64,000 bases of DNA. Source: Conchocele bisecta (taxonomy: Eukaryota; Mollusca; Bivalvia; Lucinida; Thyasiridae). The position numbers were made by a program, and so were the translations under genes. This document shows positions 1-13,330 of this stretch, one piece after another. Where the stretch lies: contig CM055265.1 in NCBI GenBank assembly GCA_029237695.1, positions 87,021,447-87,085,446 on the forward strand, in the 5' to 3' direction. The notes under the pieces were generated by a model. It was not told where the DNA came from and searched no databases. It saw only the letters and a list, made by a program, of their open reading frames with translations. Position 1 is the first letter of the stretch. Every line of letters begins with the position of its first letter.

Positions 1-618
1 ACGCAGAATACCTAGCAATGTGTAAATGCTATACACAGAAGAGATATGCGTCACTACTAACTGTCGAAAAATAAGCGGCGGAGAAATATGACATCAACAA
101 CAACAACAACAACAATAGGGTGGCTAAAGTCATGATTTGTTTTCCATGTTGTTTAATACGTAGGGCAAACATTAGCAGTCGTAGTGTTTGTCATTCGATT
201 GAGAACATATCACGCCTTACCTCACAAAATATAGACGATATGGCAAAGAAAGACATGTCAAAAAGAAGCAAGAGAAAAGCTAATGTATGTTTTTAGTAGG
301 TTCTCGGCTCTGTTTTTACTTTTAATTTTATCTAAATTATTAACCCTCTAGGCTCTACTAACTTTACATACTTCGTGTCTTTTACTGCAACTTTTACTGT
401 ACTAACGCTCTTATCGGATTGACGCAAGGAAGATAGATAGATGGATAGATAACTAGCGTGTTTGAGACCATGATATAATAATTTTTTGTGCCCAGACCAT
501 TTCGTAGTCTATACACTGAGGGGTAATACCAGTTATCCGGACAATCAGTTTATTGGACAAATGAAAATACCTGTTAATTAAGCGCATTCTTTCGATCCAA
601 TTTTGCAGCGAATACATC
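1..618. other. No gene seen; short microsatellites
   Basis: AT-rich sequence without a supportable frame. It holds a CAA trinucleotide run near 97-117 and a degenerate GATA/GATG run near 430-452. Confidence 0.6.
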
Positions 619-1310
619 TATAGTCTGTTTCACGAAAGCTGCCCAAATTTTACGGCCATATAAACAATGTATCGGAAAATACCCTTTCTGGTCGCGGCAT
701 ATAAAATGCGATTTAACACCAATTAACATGCGCCGTAATTAAAAATAACTTGTTAGTGGGTAGACAAATGGTTCATATAAGGCATGACAGAAAATGAAAA
801 GTAGTAGTACAGTGTAACCTGCTGCGTGGGCATGTACCTTTAAGAATGAACCTTCTTTTTATTTCGAGAAATTTGGTCAAATATTGATTTTATTACGAAA
901 ATTTTATTTCTCTGGGAATTTAACATGGTGGGAAAAAGAGGTAGAAGAGTGTGGGAGGAGTGGAAAAAAAAGAAGGAAATTGACTCCGAAACCTAGCTAG
1001 ATAGCTTGGAAATGATATAACTAAGAAAACAAAAGTTAAATTTTGAAAATTGGTCCAGGATTACTGAAATTCTAATAAATTTCCCCATGTTAAATCCCCA
1101 TAGACATTTCTCACAGAGTGAAGATGTCTGGGGATTTAACATGGGGAAATTGTTTTTTCGCAATAAAACAAATATTTGACAAAATTTCACGAAATAAAAA
1201 GAAGGCTCATTCTTACATTTTCCTTTAATTTAATATTATCGAAAAAAATATTGTTTTTGAATTGTTTATATGGCCGTAAAATTTGGGCAGATTTCGTGAA
1301 ACAGACTATA
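619..1310. mobile_element. TIR element, tatagtctgtttcacg family
   Basis: About 50-base inverted repeats: the left end reads tatagtctgtttcacgaa and the right end is its complement (ttcgtgaaacagactata). Both ends continue into a gcccaaattttacggccata block. There is no transposase frame, so it is non-autonomous. TA dinucleotides at both ends suggest a Tc1/mariner-type target. An internal hairpin of about 25-base arms lies at 1080-1149. Related copies are at 25873-26267 and 34553-35235. Confidence 0.75.
1080..1149. repeat. Internal palindrome of the TIR element
   Basis: The arms read tttccccatgttaaatcccc and its complement, separated by about 18 bases. One partial copy of the same hairpin is found in the related element near 26075-26110. 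Confidence 0.75.
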
Positions 1311-1751
1311 AGTCACATTGATGCTTGCTGTTTCCATGCTTCTAAAATTTCAGAATGCCAATCCAGACGTAACACTGTTGGCCATTGTTGGAGCAGACCC
1401 CCCCACACCCCCCACCCCCCTATTAACAACTTTAACTAAAATTTCGAAGTTCAAACAAAGTACTAGAAATAATGGGATAAAAGTTGTATTGGGATAAATA
1501 AATCGTGTTTATAAACAACAAAAGTGGACAAAATTGTGTATGCACCGGGTCACGTGGTGTGCCTAAATAGCGCAAAGACGGAAAAAATGCGAAACGACAG
1601 AGACGAATCGTGATGCCGATTGATTGCAGGTAATTTTCGGTAGACTAAAATAAATTAAAGTTTTACAAGTCTGTGTCTTGTTTCGTTTGTAACGACAAAA
1701 TAGTTTGTTGTGCCATTTCAATAATAATCGAATGACGGACAACATAGAAAA
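1311..1751. other. No gene seen
   Basis: AT-rich, with a C-rich run at about 1397-1422. No supportable frame. Confidence 0.5.
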
Positions 1752-1876
1752 AACAAGAAATGCGTCTGTCGAACGCGGATACCACCTGCAGCATATTTGA
1801 GAAACTGTTACGGACAGACAGACGGACGGTCCAAACACTATATGCCACCCGTTTCTTCGAAACCCGGTGGCATAAA
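1752..1876 (-). mobile_element. Hairpin-head element, GCCACCGGG family (H2), short copy
   Basis: Read on the minus strand it starts after TTTTT with atgccaccgggtttcgaag, folding as a hairpin with aaacgggtggcat. It then has a GTCCGTC-type leader and ends with gacagacgcatttcttgttt. Other copies are at 24781-25131 and 42842-43006. Confidence 0.75.
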
Positions 1877-2687
1877 AATGCGTTATATACCCAACTCGTA
1901 ATTCATTGCTAATTATGCTAGCTGCAGACACATCAATTTAATTTAATTACGTGTTAAACAATTAATTTGTACAATTGAATTAACATTCGGTGTTTCTTTA
2001 ACCCTCAGATCGAGTTCAAAGTACATCGGCGGTGTGATTTATGACTTCAATTGATACCTAATCCCTGATCCCTAATGAGTCACGCTTTTAACACGACAGA
2101 CGTACCTTGTCGTTTATCAAAATGTTTGCGAATTGTAGATCACGTGAGCCGGCTCATCAGGATCTGCGGCATTCCTACGATCATGTACATTTTATATACA
2201 CAAAAATGACCCCTCAGAATAAATTCTATAAATATGGTGTTTTCCAAGAAGCGAAGGGTGCCTGATTTTTGTGCAGAACTACACAATGCTATTTACACTG
2301 GTTTACAGGCTATAAACTTATGATTTCAATGTGAGAATAGAAGTTATAAGACGATTATACGTTTGTCCGGATAACTGATTGTCAATGCTAATTTTGGGGC
2401 AATGTTACGTGTGATGGTCTGACCCAATTTTAAGTGAGAAAGATGGCACATTTTGCTAAATAGTTTACATGCGCTGAGAAACCAAGAACTGAGGATTGTT
2501 CTGTGAAAAACGTATGCCCGTAGCTGCTATTTTAAGAAAAATATTGTAAAAACACTGCCATTTTTGTCCGATAATCTGGAGGATCCCTGCACCTATTAAT
2601 TTTATATTCGCCATTTCGTACCTATTACATAGTGGTGATAGTGTAGTTTAAAGCGCCTGGACCAAAGACATATCATCGCTGTTCTTC
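1877..2687. other. No gene seen
   Basis: AT-rich, no convincing coding frame and no clear repeat ends. Confidence 0.5.
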
Positions 2688-4483
2688 TTAACCCTTAGAC
2701 CGCTACTCACAACAATTCGAGGGTTCAGTAACTCACTTTATTTTCGAAATGGACTTTTTTGCATTTTCTAATGTATTTTCTAGTAATACAGCATATGTAA
2801 AAAGATTAAAATTGAATTCCAATATTTAAGGCTATAAATGGTCATTTGGCATAAGGTCGTAACTCAAAATCGCCAAATAATCTCAGCGCAACACAGTCGT
2901 AACTCAAATTACATGTGCAACGTATTTGTGCTGCACTTTATAAAGAATTGTGGTGGATCTATAGTGCAATTTTTAACTATAAATAATTGTTGACTTATAT
3001 TTAGTAAAATGATATTACATAGTATATACAAAATATTTAAACATTTAAAAACAATTGCAAGTTTGGAAAAAAAAATATAATCCCCGAATGCAAAAACAAT
3101 TTCAGCACAATATAGTCGTAACTCCAGTTATTTGTACAACAGTTTTGTGTTGCATTTTATACAATATTGTTGTAGCTCCACAATGATATTTTTATCTATA
3201 AATAAAGATCAAGTTGTAGTTTGTCAGAAAATAATATTACATTTAAAAATTGACGTTTTTTTATTAAAAAATATGAGATTGAAAATAATGTTTAACTGAC
3301 AAAACCGCAATACGTTAACAAAATTAATTTATCTTTTCTTGGCATGTTCCATTTTATTTTACATTAATAAACATGACACCATGAGCACATGTATTATAAA
3401 TTACATTTCAATTTCAATATTTAATGCTAAAAATTATTAATGCTGCATATAGCTGTAGCATTTTAAAATACTCATAAAATTAAACAATGTGTCGCTGACG
3501 AAGCCAAATAAGTTCAGCCAAAAAAAAATTTTTTTAATTTTTATTTAATTGTTCAATATAAATTGCAAATAAAGGGAGAAATAAGTGGTACTGTATATAG
3601 TTGAAAATGAGGTTGACCTCATGGTCAGGAGGAAAATAGATTTAAACATTATTTGTATAATCTTAAATGCAATCTGAACGGAATATGTCTAGTCCAGAAG
3701 TTGTATGTACCGTATTTATGAAAATGTGTATTAATTACATTTTTTTTCAAATTGTCACATTCAATTCCGTGACTTGTTTCTAATCTCAGGTAGTATTATG
3801 TTAGTGTGTGTATCTTATAATAGATACTTTCAATTCAATTGGAGGAGACTGTCACATGGTAAGAAAAAAAACAACGACACCTAATTGCGTCACCAGTAGG
3901 TGTGATTTCACTGGCTGTAGCTGCACTGACAGTTTCCTGCTGAAGATTTAGCAGCTTCTGTGCTGAGCATACGATAGAATTGCCATATTTTCTAATAAAT
4001 CTTTACTTATAGAGATCAGACATTCATGAATGAATTAAGTCACTTAAACATGATTGAAATAGTCAGCATAGTTTGTTTCAGATCAATATTTTATGATTTA
4101 ACAGCCTATTTTGCTTTTAACGGTTCATTTTTTTGTCACATCTGTTGAGCGATAAACATGAGACAGTCATTATTATAATATCAAAGCATATATTATATGG
4201 TCATAAATGGTGTTGTAAACATAAGAAATCAATGTTACAGAGTACCTGAATTATGTGAGTAGTTTAACGCGCAAGTCTAAAATTACTAGACTACGTATGT
4301 GCCAGCGGCTTATCATGGTCTTATAAAGCAGCTAATTCAGTGTCATATAATTGGTGACTGATGAAGTCATGAAAAATCATTGTTAATTCAAACATGGCAC
4401 ATGTTACACATGATGCGGACCACATGCATGGGTATTACCAGATATACACTCCCTTACTTTCTAAAATCTATTATGTTTCATAC

Positions 4484-4533
4484 AGTCAAACCCCCCACCC
4501 CCCCCCCCCCCCCCCCCACCCCCACCCCCCCTC
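4484..4533 (+). repeat. Poly-C / CCCCCA tract
   Basis: A run of C broken by single A and T bases. The complement is G-rich and could form quadruplex structures. Confidence 0.8.
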
Positions 4534-4637
4534 GAAGGCCACCTCTCTATAACAACACCCTCTCTATAATCGCCATTTTATATCCCAAATGGATGATTTC
4601 CTCTATATCTAAGCATTAGACTGCTGAGCACGAAAAT

Positions 4638-4690
4638 TGACAGCACTTTAGAATCATTTCTATCGGAAATGATTCTAAAATGCTGTCAAA
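4638..4690. repeat. Palindrome, ttgacagcactttagaatca type
   Basis: Inverted arms around tttctatcggaaa. The same hairpin core recurs at 10803-10868, 16707-16780 and 45164-45235, each inside or beside a piggyBac-like terminus, so it is a family-specific internal hairpin. Confidence 0.75.
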
Positions 4691-4776
4691 GCATGTATTT
4701 GATGACAATTATGGAAGAAAATAAATAAACAGCAGACGACATATTTAATTCAGCATTACCCTCTCTACAATGGCCA

Positions 4777-4830
4777 CCTCTCTACAACAGCCAGTTTTGC
4801 GTCTTCCCAAGTGTGGCTGTTGTAGAGAGG
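4777..4830. repeat. Inverted repeat, 17-base arms
   Basis: cctctctacaacagcca and its complement with a 20-base loop; the left arm is preceded by a diverged second copy. Confidence 0.7.
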
Positions 4831-5634
4831 TTACACTGTAATTAGTGTACATGTACATGTAGTTGACTACGTCTTTCTCAAACTGTGTTTTCATATAATT
4901 TATTGTTTACATTGTTTTATTAGACACTTTATACTAATCTATAATTTCTAGTGACAGAAATCATGGAAATATATCTTCAATAAACAATAATGTAAAAATG
5001 ATTATATAATTTCATTCCAATATTCAAGGCTAAACATGGTTATGTGGAATATCCATGTGTCATTTAAAATTAATACGAGTTAAAAGCGAGAAAGCCAAAT
5101 AATTTCCGACGTAACTCAAGTTAAAATTGTATTTTTCCAAAACTAATCCGCAATTTTTAAGCTTGGAGTAAATAATAATGCATGATTTTTAGCTCACCTG
5201 AGCAAAGCTCATGTGAGCTATTGTTATGGCAAAGTGTCCGTCGTCCGTCCGTGAACATTTTCAATCATCTTCTTCTCCCGAACTGCTGAGCCGATATTGG
5301 TTAAACTTCACAGGGATGATATATGGGTGGTGCAATTTCAGATTTGTTAAAATGGAGGTCATCGACAATCCAAGATGGCCGCCATGGAAAAGTAGGTCAA
5401 ATTCTTAAAAAATCTTCTTCTCACGAACCGCCAGGCCGATTTCGACGATACTTGGTATGATTGATCGATAGTTAGCGCTGTTTCAGATTTGTTCATATGG
5501 TGGCCCATGGGTCAAAAATGGGCGTCGCCCGAGGGGTCAAATACGGGTCAAATTTTATTTTTAGCCAGGTTTTTTTAAAAAAAAATCCAGGCTATTGGAT
5601 TGGCGAAAGCCGGGCGGGCGGCGGGCGGGCGGCG

Positions 5635-6750
5635 TCCACAATCAATGTTAAGTTTTCGTGTTTGAGTCCATTTCTTTGTTACTGTACCACCTAGGACCAC
5701 CAAACTTTCACAGCTTCATAATCAAAGGGTGCCCACCACATATCACTATCCAACATGTTACTTTTTTTTTAACTTGACCCATTTTTTCCGCGTCGTCGAC
5801 TTAGCCATTTTCAATGTTAAGTTTTCGTGTTTGAGTCCATTTCTTTGTTACTGTACCACCTAGGACCACCAAACTTTCACAGCTTCATAATCAAGGGGTG
5901 CCCACCACATATCACTATCCAACATGTTACTTTTTTTTTTAACTTCACCCATTTTTTCCGCGCAGTCGACTTAGCCATTTTCAATGTTAAGTTTTCGCGT
6001 TTACAATGTTAAGTTTTCGTGTTTAAGTCCATTTCTTTGGTACTGTACCACCTAGGACCACCAAACTTTCACAACTTCATAATCAAGGGGTGCCCACCAC
6101 ATATCACTATCCAACATGTTGCTTTTTTTTTTAACTTGACCCATTTTCTCCGCGCAGTCGACTTAGCCATTTTCAATGTTAAGTTTTCGCGTTTACAATG
6201 TTAAGTTTTCGTGTTTAAGTCCATTTCTTTGGTACTGTACCACCTAGGACCACCAAACTTTCACAACTTCATAATCAAGGGGTGCCCACCACATATCACT
6301 ATCCAACATGTTACTTTTTTTTTAACTTCACTCATTTTTTCCGCGCAGTCGACTTAGCCATTTTCAATGTTAAGTTTTCGCGTTTACAATGTTAAGTTTT
6401 CGTGTTTAAGTCCATTTCTTTGGTACTGTACCACCTAGGACCACCAAACTTTCACAACTTCATAATCAAGGGGTGCCCACCACATATCACTATCCAACAT
6501 GTTGCTTTTTTTTTTAACTTGACCCATTTTCTCCGCGCAGTCGACTTAGCCATTTTCAATGTTAAGTTTTCGCATTTACAATGTTAAGTTTTCGTGTTTA
6601 AGTCCATTTCTTTGGTACTGTACCACCTAGGACCACCAAACTTTCACAGCTTCATTACCAAGGGGTGCCTACCACATACAACTATCCAACATGTGACCAT
6701 TTTTTTACCTTCACCTATTATTTCTACGTAATTGACTTAGCCATTTTCAA
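5635..6750 (+). repeat. About 192-bp tandem array (H6 core)
   Basis: Roughly six units carrying taccacctaggaccaccaaa, gggtgcccaccacatatcac and gacttagccattttcaatg. The small open frames in each unit are repeat artefacts. Confidence 0.85.
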
Positions 6751-7023
6751 CGTTAACTTTTTAACGTACGTCTGGTTAAAGTTTTTTGGTTAAAACTTTT
6801 TTGTTGTACTATATCTCTGCAACTGCTTCGCCCATTACCTTGAAACTTCACATGGGTGTTTATCATCATCCATATTTTCATTCTAACCCCCAACCGTGCG
6901 GCCCCTGTGCCCAATGTCAAGGTCAAATTACTTTGATTTTTTTTGTTAAAGTTTTTTTGTGAACTATATCTCTGCAACTGCTTCACCCATTACCTTGATA
7001 CTTCATGGGTGTTTATCATTCAT

Positions 7024-7199
7024 TGTCGCACCGCTTGCGGAAAGCACGATATCGTCGGCATTTTGGCATACGTCCGTCCTTCCGTCCGTACGTCCGTGTC
7101 CGGTTAAAGTTCTTTCGTTAAAGTTTTTCCATCTACTATATCTATTTTTTTAGTGTCCATGCCTCGCAGGCGCGACATGCAGGCCACGGCCATCTAGTC
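7024..7199 (+). mobile_element. Hairpin-head element, CCGCTTGCGGAAAG family (H3), short copy
   Basis: The head tgtcgcaccgcttgcggaaa and a cgtccgtccttccgtccg leader are followed by a reduced core and the tail gcaggccacggccatcta. Confidence 0.65.
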
Positions 7200-7759
7200 T
7201 ACAAAAAGTGGGTATAATTATGTTATCCAAGTGTCTATGCTTGGAAAAAACCTGGCCTTCGTGGCTTTGCCTCGTTTCTTTTTTTTAACTTGACCCATTT
7301 TTTCCGCGCAGTCGACTTAGCCATTTTCAATGTTAAAAGTTTTCGCGTTTATAATGTTAAGTTTTCGTGTTTAAGTCCATTTCTTTGGTACTGTACCACC
7401 TAGGACCACCAAACTTTCACAGCTTCATAACCAAGGGGTGCCTACCACATACAACTATCCAACATGTGACCATTTTTTTACCTTCACTTATTATTTCTAC
7501 GTAATTGACTTAGCCATTTTCAACGTTACCTTTTTAACGTACGTCTGGTTAAATTTTTCTTTGGTTAAAATTTTTAAAAAATTTTTAACATGGGTATTTA
7601 TCATTGTTCATATTTTCATTCTAACCCCCAACCGTGCGGCCACTGTGCGCAATGTCAAGGTCAAATTACTTTGAATTTATTTGTTAAAGTTTTTTCCTAT
7701 ACTATATCTCTGCAACTGCTTCGCCCATTACCTTGAAACTTCACATGGGTGTTTATCAT

Positions 7760-8640
7760 CATCAACAGGGTTATCACCAGGATATAGAAAGTGCCCTATA
7801 ATTTACTGAAATAACTGATGAGCGCGCCGACGGTGCCGCAGGCACCGGAGTTTGCTAGGGGGGTCTGGGGGCATTCCCCCCCATGATTTTTTTGATTTTA
7901 GATGCTCTGTGGTGCAACCTGAGGGGTTCTAGATCATAAATCAGGTGTTTTTTTGTCAGGTAAATTGTACACTTTTATGAGAAGAATAACCAAAAAAGGT
8001 AAAACTCAAATGGACAGCACTCTCATCTTTATTGGTTGGCATGGCATACACTGTACAATAATACCCGTTTACATATAAATATGACGTACAATACATTTAT
8101 TGCCCTGTTAAATCAGATAAACCCCACCTCTCCAGTTCATACATTTTAACAAAATATGGCAATAGGGATCTACCAGATTTTCTTTTCTTCTGGTCTTCAG
8201 TGTCTTCTGTGTATATCTATCTCTTTTCTGGCGGATTTCCATGTTTTTCTGTCACTTGGGACTCATTTTGCTTTGGTAATTTTATTAACCACGAATCCAT
8301 GGTGTCATTCCAAATACTACAGAGGTCATCCGGTTCGTTATAGTAAATCTCCGCTCAAAAACGTATCGACGCCGTCCAATGAAATCGTGCGTTTACCGGT
8401 CGCTGAAAATAACGGAAATATCCGATATAATATATTCACACGGCTACACTTGACTAGTTTCACCATTAGCCAATAGTACGCGATGTACTATATCGTGTAG
8501 TATTTGGAGAGCCAATCGCAGAAGGTTATACATAATGAGTTCGGCATTGCAATCAAAATGGCGATTGAAGCTTAGATGCCCTAAGATTGTCACATTTTAT
8601 AGTATTTTTCATCCAAATTGCAGGAAAAATGGATTATTTT
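7760..8640. other. Unassigned repeat filler inside H6
   Basis: It contains a GC-rich patch (ggtgccgcaggcaccgg near 7833) and the inverted pair ccaaatactaca (8309) and tgtagtatttgg (about 8495). No coding frame can be supported. Confidence 0.4.
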
Positions 8641-9822
8641 GACTATTTAACTACCCAAGTGTCTATGCTTGGAAAAAACCTGGCCTTCGTGGCTTTGCCT
8701 CGTTTCTTGTTAACCGAATATAGTCATGTAATATATCAAATCGAAGGTATTGACGAGACAATCACTCTGGAACATTTTTTGTCTAAATCATATGATTACG
8801 TTATCCAAGATGGCCACCGATAGCTCAAATGGTCATTCTTTTACTAAAGATTTCAAACGTCTTTTTCTTGTAAACTGCTTGGCCGATATTGGCCAAACTT
8901 AACTGTAATGGTCTGTGGTTGAAGCCTGTTCATTTTTGTTAAAATGGAGGTCATCACCAAATCCAAGATGGCCGCCGTTGAGAAGTAGGTCAAATTCTTA
9001 AAAAATCTTCTTCTCACGAACCGCCAGGCCGATTTCGACGATACTGGGTATGAATGATCGATAGTTAGCGCTGTTTCAGATTTGTTCATATGGTGGCCCC
9101 TGGGTCAAAAATGGGCGTCGCCCGAGGGGTCAAATAGGGGTAAATTTTATTTTTAACCGAATATAGTCATATAATATATCAAATCGAAGGTATTGACGAG
9201 ACGATCACTCTGGAGATTTTTTTGTCTAAATCAGATGATTACGTCATCCAAAATGGCCACTGATAGTTCAAAAGGTCATTCTTTTACTAAAGATTTCAAA
9301 CGTCTTTTTCTTGTGAACTGCTTGGCCGATATTGGCCAAACTTAACTGTAATGGTCTGTGGGTGAAGCCTGTACATTTTTGTTAAAATGGAGGTCTACAC
9401 CAAATCCAAGATGGCCGCCGTTGAGAAGTAGGTCAAATTGTCAAAAAATCTTCTTCTCACAAACCTCCAGGCCGATATCGACGAAACTTGGTAAGAATGA
9501 TTGATAGTTACCGCTGTTTCAGATTTGTTCATATGGTGGCCCCTGGGTCAAAAATGGGCGTGGCCCGAGGGGTCAAATAGGGGTCAAATTTTATTTTTGA
9601 CCGAATATGGTCATTTTATATATCAAATCGAAGGTATAGCAGTAAATCACATGCACATTCGCAATATATGTTAGATCAGAAGGTACGAACAAATTCTGTG
9701 GAACATTTGAAGTTGTAAGTGAAGAGTCTTTGTGAAATCAAGATGACCACTATGGAGGCTTTTAGGTGAGCGATACAGGCCCATTTGGGCCTCTTGTTTA
9801 TAAATTGCTATGATTATGGTTA

Positions 9823-9980
9823 AAGGCACTGGGTATCAGATATGCACAGAAAACAGATCCGTAAAAAATTATTATCAAATGATATGGTGTGATTGGTAAA
9901 CGTTATGTGCAGTACATCACACGAAAAACAACACAAATTATTTAGTATTGAAACATCATCCGAGACACAGTACCTTTAAT
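9823..9980. mobile_element. Small TTAA-flanked MITE
   Basis: Left TTAA-aggcactg and right cagtacct-TTAA are inverted copies apart from one base. The length, about 155 bases, and the target suit a piggyBac-type MITE. It shares the aaaggtac terminus with the element at 34058-35357. Confidence 0.6.
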
Positions 9981-10802
9981 AACTGTACATATTATTACTG
10001 ATGATGGGTGTCTGTTAACCTCAAGAATGGCTCAATATAATTCAAATAGTTTGTCAGTAGTTTCAGGTTGAAATAAAAAAATACATGTACTTTTGATTTC
10101 AGTAAACTGTTTCAAGATAAACGACCCATCATCAATTATTTTTTACCATATATGTATGGCAATTACAAATGTAAATGTAGGTCAAGGTCATGACCCTAAT
10201 GATAATGTAATTATGTAAAGTGTATATCTGCAGTTCATAAATAAGCAGTACTAGTTGCATCTGTGTATGTACTGATATTACTGAAAATCTTAAATGTACA
10301 AGACACATGCTTTATGAGCTAAAAAAGCTGACCACTGAAGGTCATGGTCATGACCTTGATGATAATAAAATGTTATGCTCAGAAAAGAAAATACATCAAG
10401 GATATTTTCATTCATTGCAAGTAAATTGCTGAAGCTGAAATCAAAATATCAAGTTTTACAACATATTTTTAAAAATTGATTCCTAGTTACGACCGTATTG
10501 CGCCGAACTATTTCAGCATTTTGGCTGTTATTTTCAGCGCAATATGGTCGTAACTCAAATAGTTGCTAATATCACTTTTTTATTTATTTGAATTTTTTTT
10601 TTGTAAGGTTATTTATTTTCATGTCTGTTACTACAGAATATAAGTGAAAATGGTACATAACTGAGTGTAATTGTTAGTTTTAGAAATATTTTTGGCTCTC
10701 CTGAACATTTTACAAAAAGTGAGTTACAACAGTATTGCGCTGAACCCTCGAATTGTCGTCTGCTGTTGCTTTTATATCTTGCCTTATTTCTCAATAAAAA
10801 CA

Positions 10803-10868
10803 TGGTTTGACAGCTCTTCAGAATCATTTCTAATGGAAATGATTCTGAAGTGCTGTCGAAGCATGTTG
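10803..10868. repeat. Palindrome near the right end of the large TTAA element
   Basis: It has atggtttgacagctcttcag and near-complement arms around tctaatgga. It is the same family as 4638-4690. Confidence 0.7.
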
Positions 10869-11464
10869 AAAATTATTCTTAAGTGCTGTCAAAGTATGTT
10901 TTTGATGATAAAAAATGGAAAATAAACAGCAGATGACAACAAAATTAAGATAGCGGTCTAAGGGTTAAACCTCGTAACTCATTTTCAGGAAATTTAGTCC
11001 AAATCAAAATATGTTGTCTGCGAAAATATAGTACATGTTAGCCAATCTTAAGGCACTTTAATTGTCATGTGACAAAATACAATAAATCTGTTGGTTCACA
11101 TTTTTTATCTTCTGAAACCTTGTATAGTGTCACAAAATTGCACAAAAATAACCAAAAACATTCAGAAACTGATACTAGGGCGAGTGTATTTTAATTTCTT
11201 GGATAGTATTAAAGGAGAATAACACATTCCCCAAAACCGATACATTTGCATTATATAGCTATATTAAAGACATATCGTGGCTGTACTTGACTTGTATTTA
11301 TTATAATCTCACAGATATTTGGTTTTAAATTTCCATTATTGTCGAGCCCGCTTGCGGAAAGCGAGACATAGTGATCACAATGACGTCCGGGTGTCCGTGC
11401 GTGCGTCCGTGCCTATGTCCGTCCGTCTGTCCGTCCGTCCGTCCGAAATCTGCGTTGAATTTTT

Positions 11465-12592
11465 AGCTCACCTGAGCGAAGCTCATGTGAGCTATTGTTA
11501 CCGCAATGTGTCCGTCGTCCGTGAACATTTTCAAACGTCTTCTCCTCGGTAACCATTGGGTCTATAGTCACCAAACTTCATGGTCATGGTCCTTAGGTAG
11601 GGGGATTACAAAATTGTTAAAATGACGTCATTACGTAATCCAAGATGGCCGCCGTCTAAAAATAGCACAAATTCTTAAAAAATCTTCTTCTCAAGAACCG
11701 ACAACCGGATTTCGACAAAACTTGGTAGGAATGATCGATGTACATTGCTCTTTCAAAGTTGTTAAAATGTTGACCCCGGGGTCAAAAATGGGCATGGCCC
11801 GTGGGGTCAAATTTTATTTTTGACCGAATATGGTCATGTTATATATCAAATCGAAGGTATCAATGAGGCGATCACTCTGGTACATTTTTTGTCCAAATCG
11901 GATTGTTATGTCATCCAAGATGGCCGCCGAAATGTCAAAAGGTTCTTTTATTAGATTTCAAAATTCTTCTTCACATGAACCGCTTGTCCCATGGTAGCCA
12001 AACTTAAAAGTTATGGTCCATTGGTGAAGCCTTTTCAGATTTGTTAAAATGGAGGTCATCGCTAATCCAAGATGGCCGCCATCTAAAAATAGCATAAATT
12101 CTTAGAAAATCTTCTTCTCATGAACCGCTAGCCGGATTTCAACGAAACTTGGTAGGAATGATCGATGTACATTGCTCTTTGACAGTTGTTAAAATGGTGA
12201 CTGGGGTCAAAAATGGGAAAAATGCGGGGCCCGTGGGGTCAAAATTGGGGTCAAATTTGATTTTTGACTGAATATGGTCATGTCATATATCAAATTGAAG
12301 GTATCAATGAGGCGATCACTCTGGTTTAATATTTGTCGGAATCGGATGATTATGTCATCCATGATGGCCACCAAAAGGTCCATTTATTCAAGATTTTTAA
12401 TGTCTTTTTCTCAGGAACCACATGGCCGATGCTGGGTGAAGCATTTTCAGATTTTGTAAAATGAGAGTCATCGCTTAATCCAAGATGACCGCCATCTAAA
12501 AATAGCACAATTTTTTTAAAACACGAACTCAATGTCACCTTCTCTGGTGTTCATGGAGTCAGGTGAGCGAATTAGGGCCATCATCTCTTGTT
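11465..12592 (+). mobile_element. H1 element nested in H3
   Basis: It starts agctcacctgagcgaagctc after TTTTT and ends catctcttgtt. H3 core sequence (taaataccttatatctctgc) continues directly after it. Confidence 0.75.
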
Positions 12593-13330
12593 TAAATACC
12601 TTATATCTCTGCAGTCCTAAGTCACATTGACTTGAAACTTCATATGCTTATTAGTTATGATCCATATATTCATGCTGTATCCCACTCATGCGGCCCCTGT
12701 GTCCAAGGTCAAGGTCAAATGACTTAAGAAGTTTGCGTTCCGAAATCTGCGCTAAAGTTTTTAAATACCTTATATCTCTGCAGTCCTAAGTCACATTGAC
12801 TTGAAACTTCATGTGCTTATTAGTCATGATCCATATATTCATGCTGTATCACACTCATGCGGCCCCTGTGCCCAAGGTCAAGGTCAAATGACTTAGAAGT
12901 TTGCCTTCCGATATCTGCGTTAAAGTTTTTAAATACCTTATATCTCTGCAGTCCTAAGTCACATTGACTTGAAACTTCATTTGCTTATTAGTCATGATCC
13001 ATATATTCATGCTGTATCCCACTCATGCGGCCCCTGTGCCCAAGGTCAAGGTCAAATGACTTAGAAGTTTGCCTTCCGATATCTGCGTTAAAGTTTTTAA
13101 ATACCTTATATCTCTGCAGTCCTAAGTCACATTGACTTGAAACTTCATATTCTTATTAGTCATCATCCATATATTCATTCTGTGTCCCACTCATGCGGCC
13201 CCTGTGCCCCTATGTCAAGGTCAAATAACTTAGAAGTTTGCGTTAAAATTTCTGTCAAAATTTGCGTTAAAAGTTTTCACATACCTACTATCTCTGTAAC
13301 CGTAAGTCAGATTTGCTTGAAACTTTGTAT
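12593..13330 (+). repeat. About 167-bp tandem array (H3 core)
   Basis: Four to five units, each with ccttatatctctgcagtcct, catgatccatatattcatgc and aaggtcaaggtcaaatgact. Confidence 0.85.

Larger units (their letters stand above)
5572..8709 (+). mobile_element. Hairpin-head element, AGCCAGG family (H6), nested in H1
   Basis: It interrupts the H1 core cleanly: the left flank ends ttattttt, the right flank resumes aaccgaatatagtc, and intact H1 units read ttatttttaaccgaatatag. The head is agccaggttttttt with its complement aatccaggct, followed by a gggcgggcggc leader. The tail is tggctttgcctcgtttcttgtt, also present once internally near 7240-7282. Confidence 0.75.
5191..9797 (+). mobile_element. 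Hairpin-head element, AGCTCACCTGAGC family (H1), with nested H6
   Basis: It begins after TTTTT with agctcacctgagcaaagctc, a hairpin with atgtgagct. A gtccgtcgtccgtccg leader and a ~460-base tandem core (catccaagatggccgccg, aatatagtcatgtaatatat) follow. It ends ggcccatttgggcctcttgtt. Bivalve Helentron-associated (pearl-like) elements have this hairpin plus tandem-core layout. No protein is encoded. Confidence 0.75.
2688..10968. mobile_element. Large TTAA-flanked element (piggyBac-like termini) hosting nested repeats
   Basis: The left end is TTAA followed by cccttagaccgcta. The right end is the complement tagcggtctaaggg followed by TTAA. TTAA targets with CCCT termini are the hallmark of piggyBac-type elements. 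The inner ends carry repeated tags in both orientations, such as cgcaatatggtcgtaactca (near 2884, 3105 and 10536) and acaattcgagggttc (2710 and its complement near 10741). No transposase remains. Most of the middle is a nested hairpin-head element (5191-9797). It is possible that two solo ends only mimic one element. Confidence 0.5.

Noticed and set aside
5827..6587. Three repeated 61-residue open frames
   Set aside because: They are the same frame in consecutive units of the 192-bp array, with no sign of selection or splice signals.
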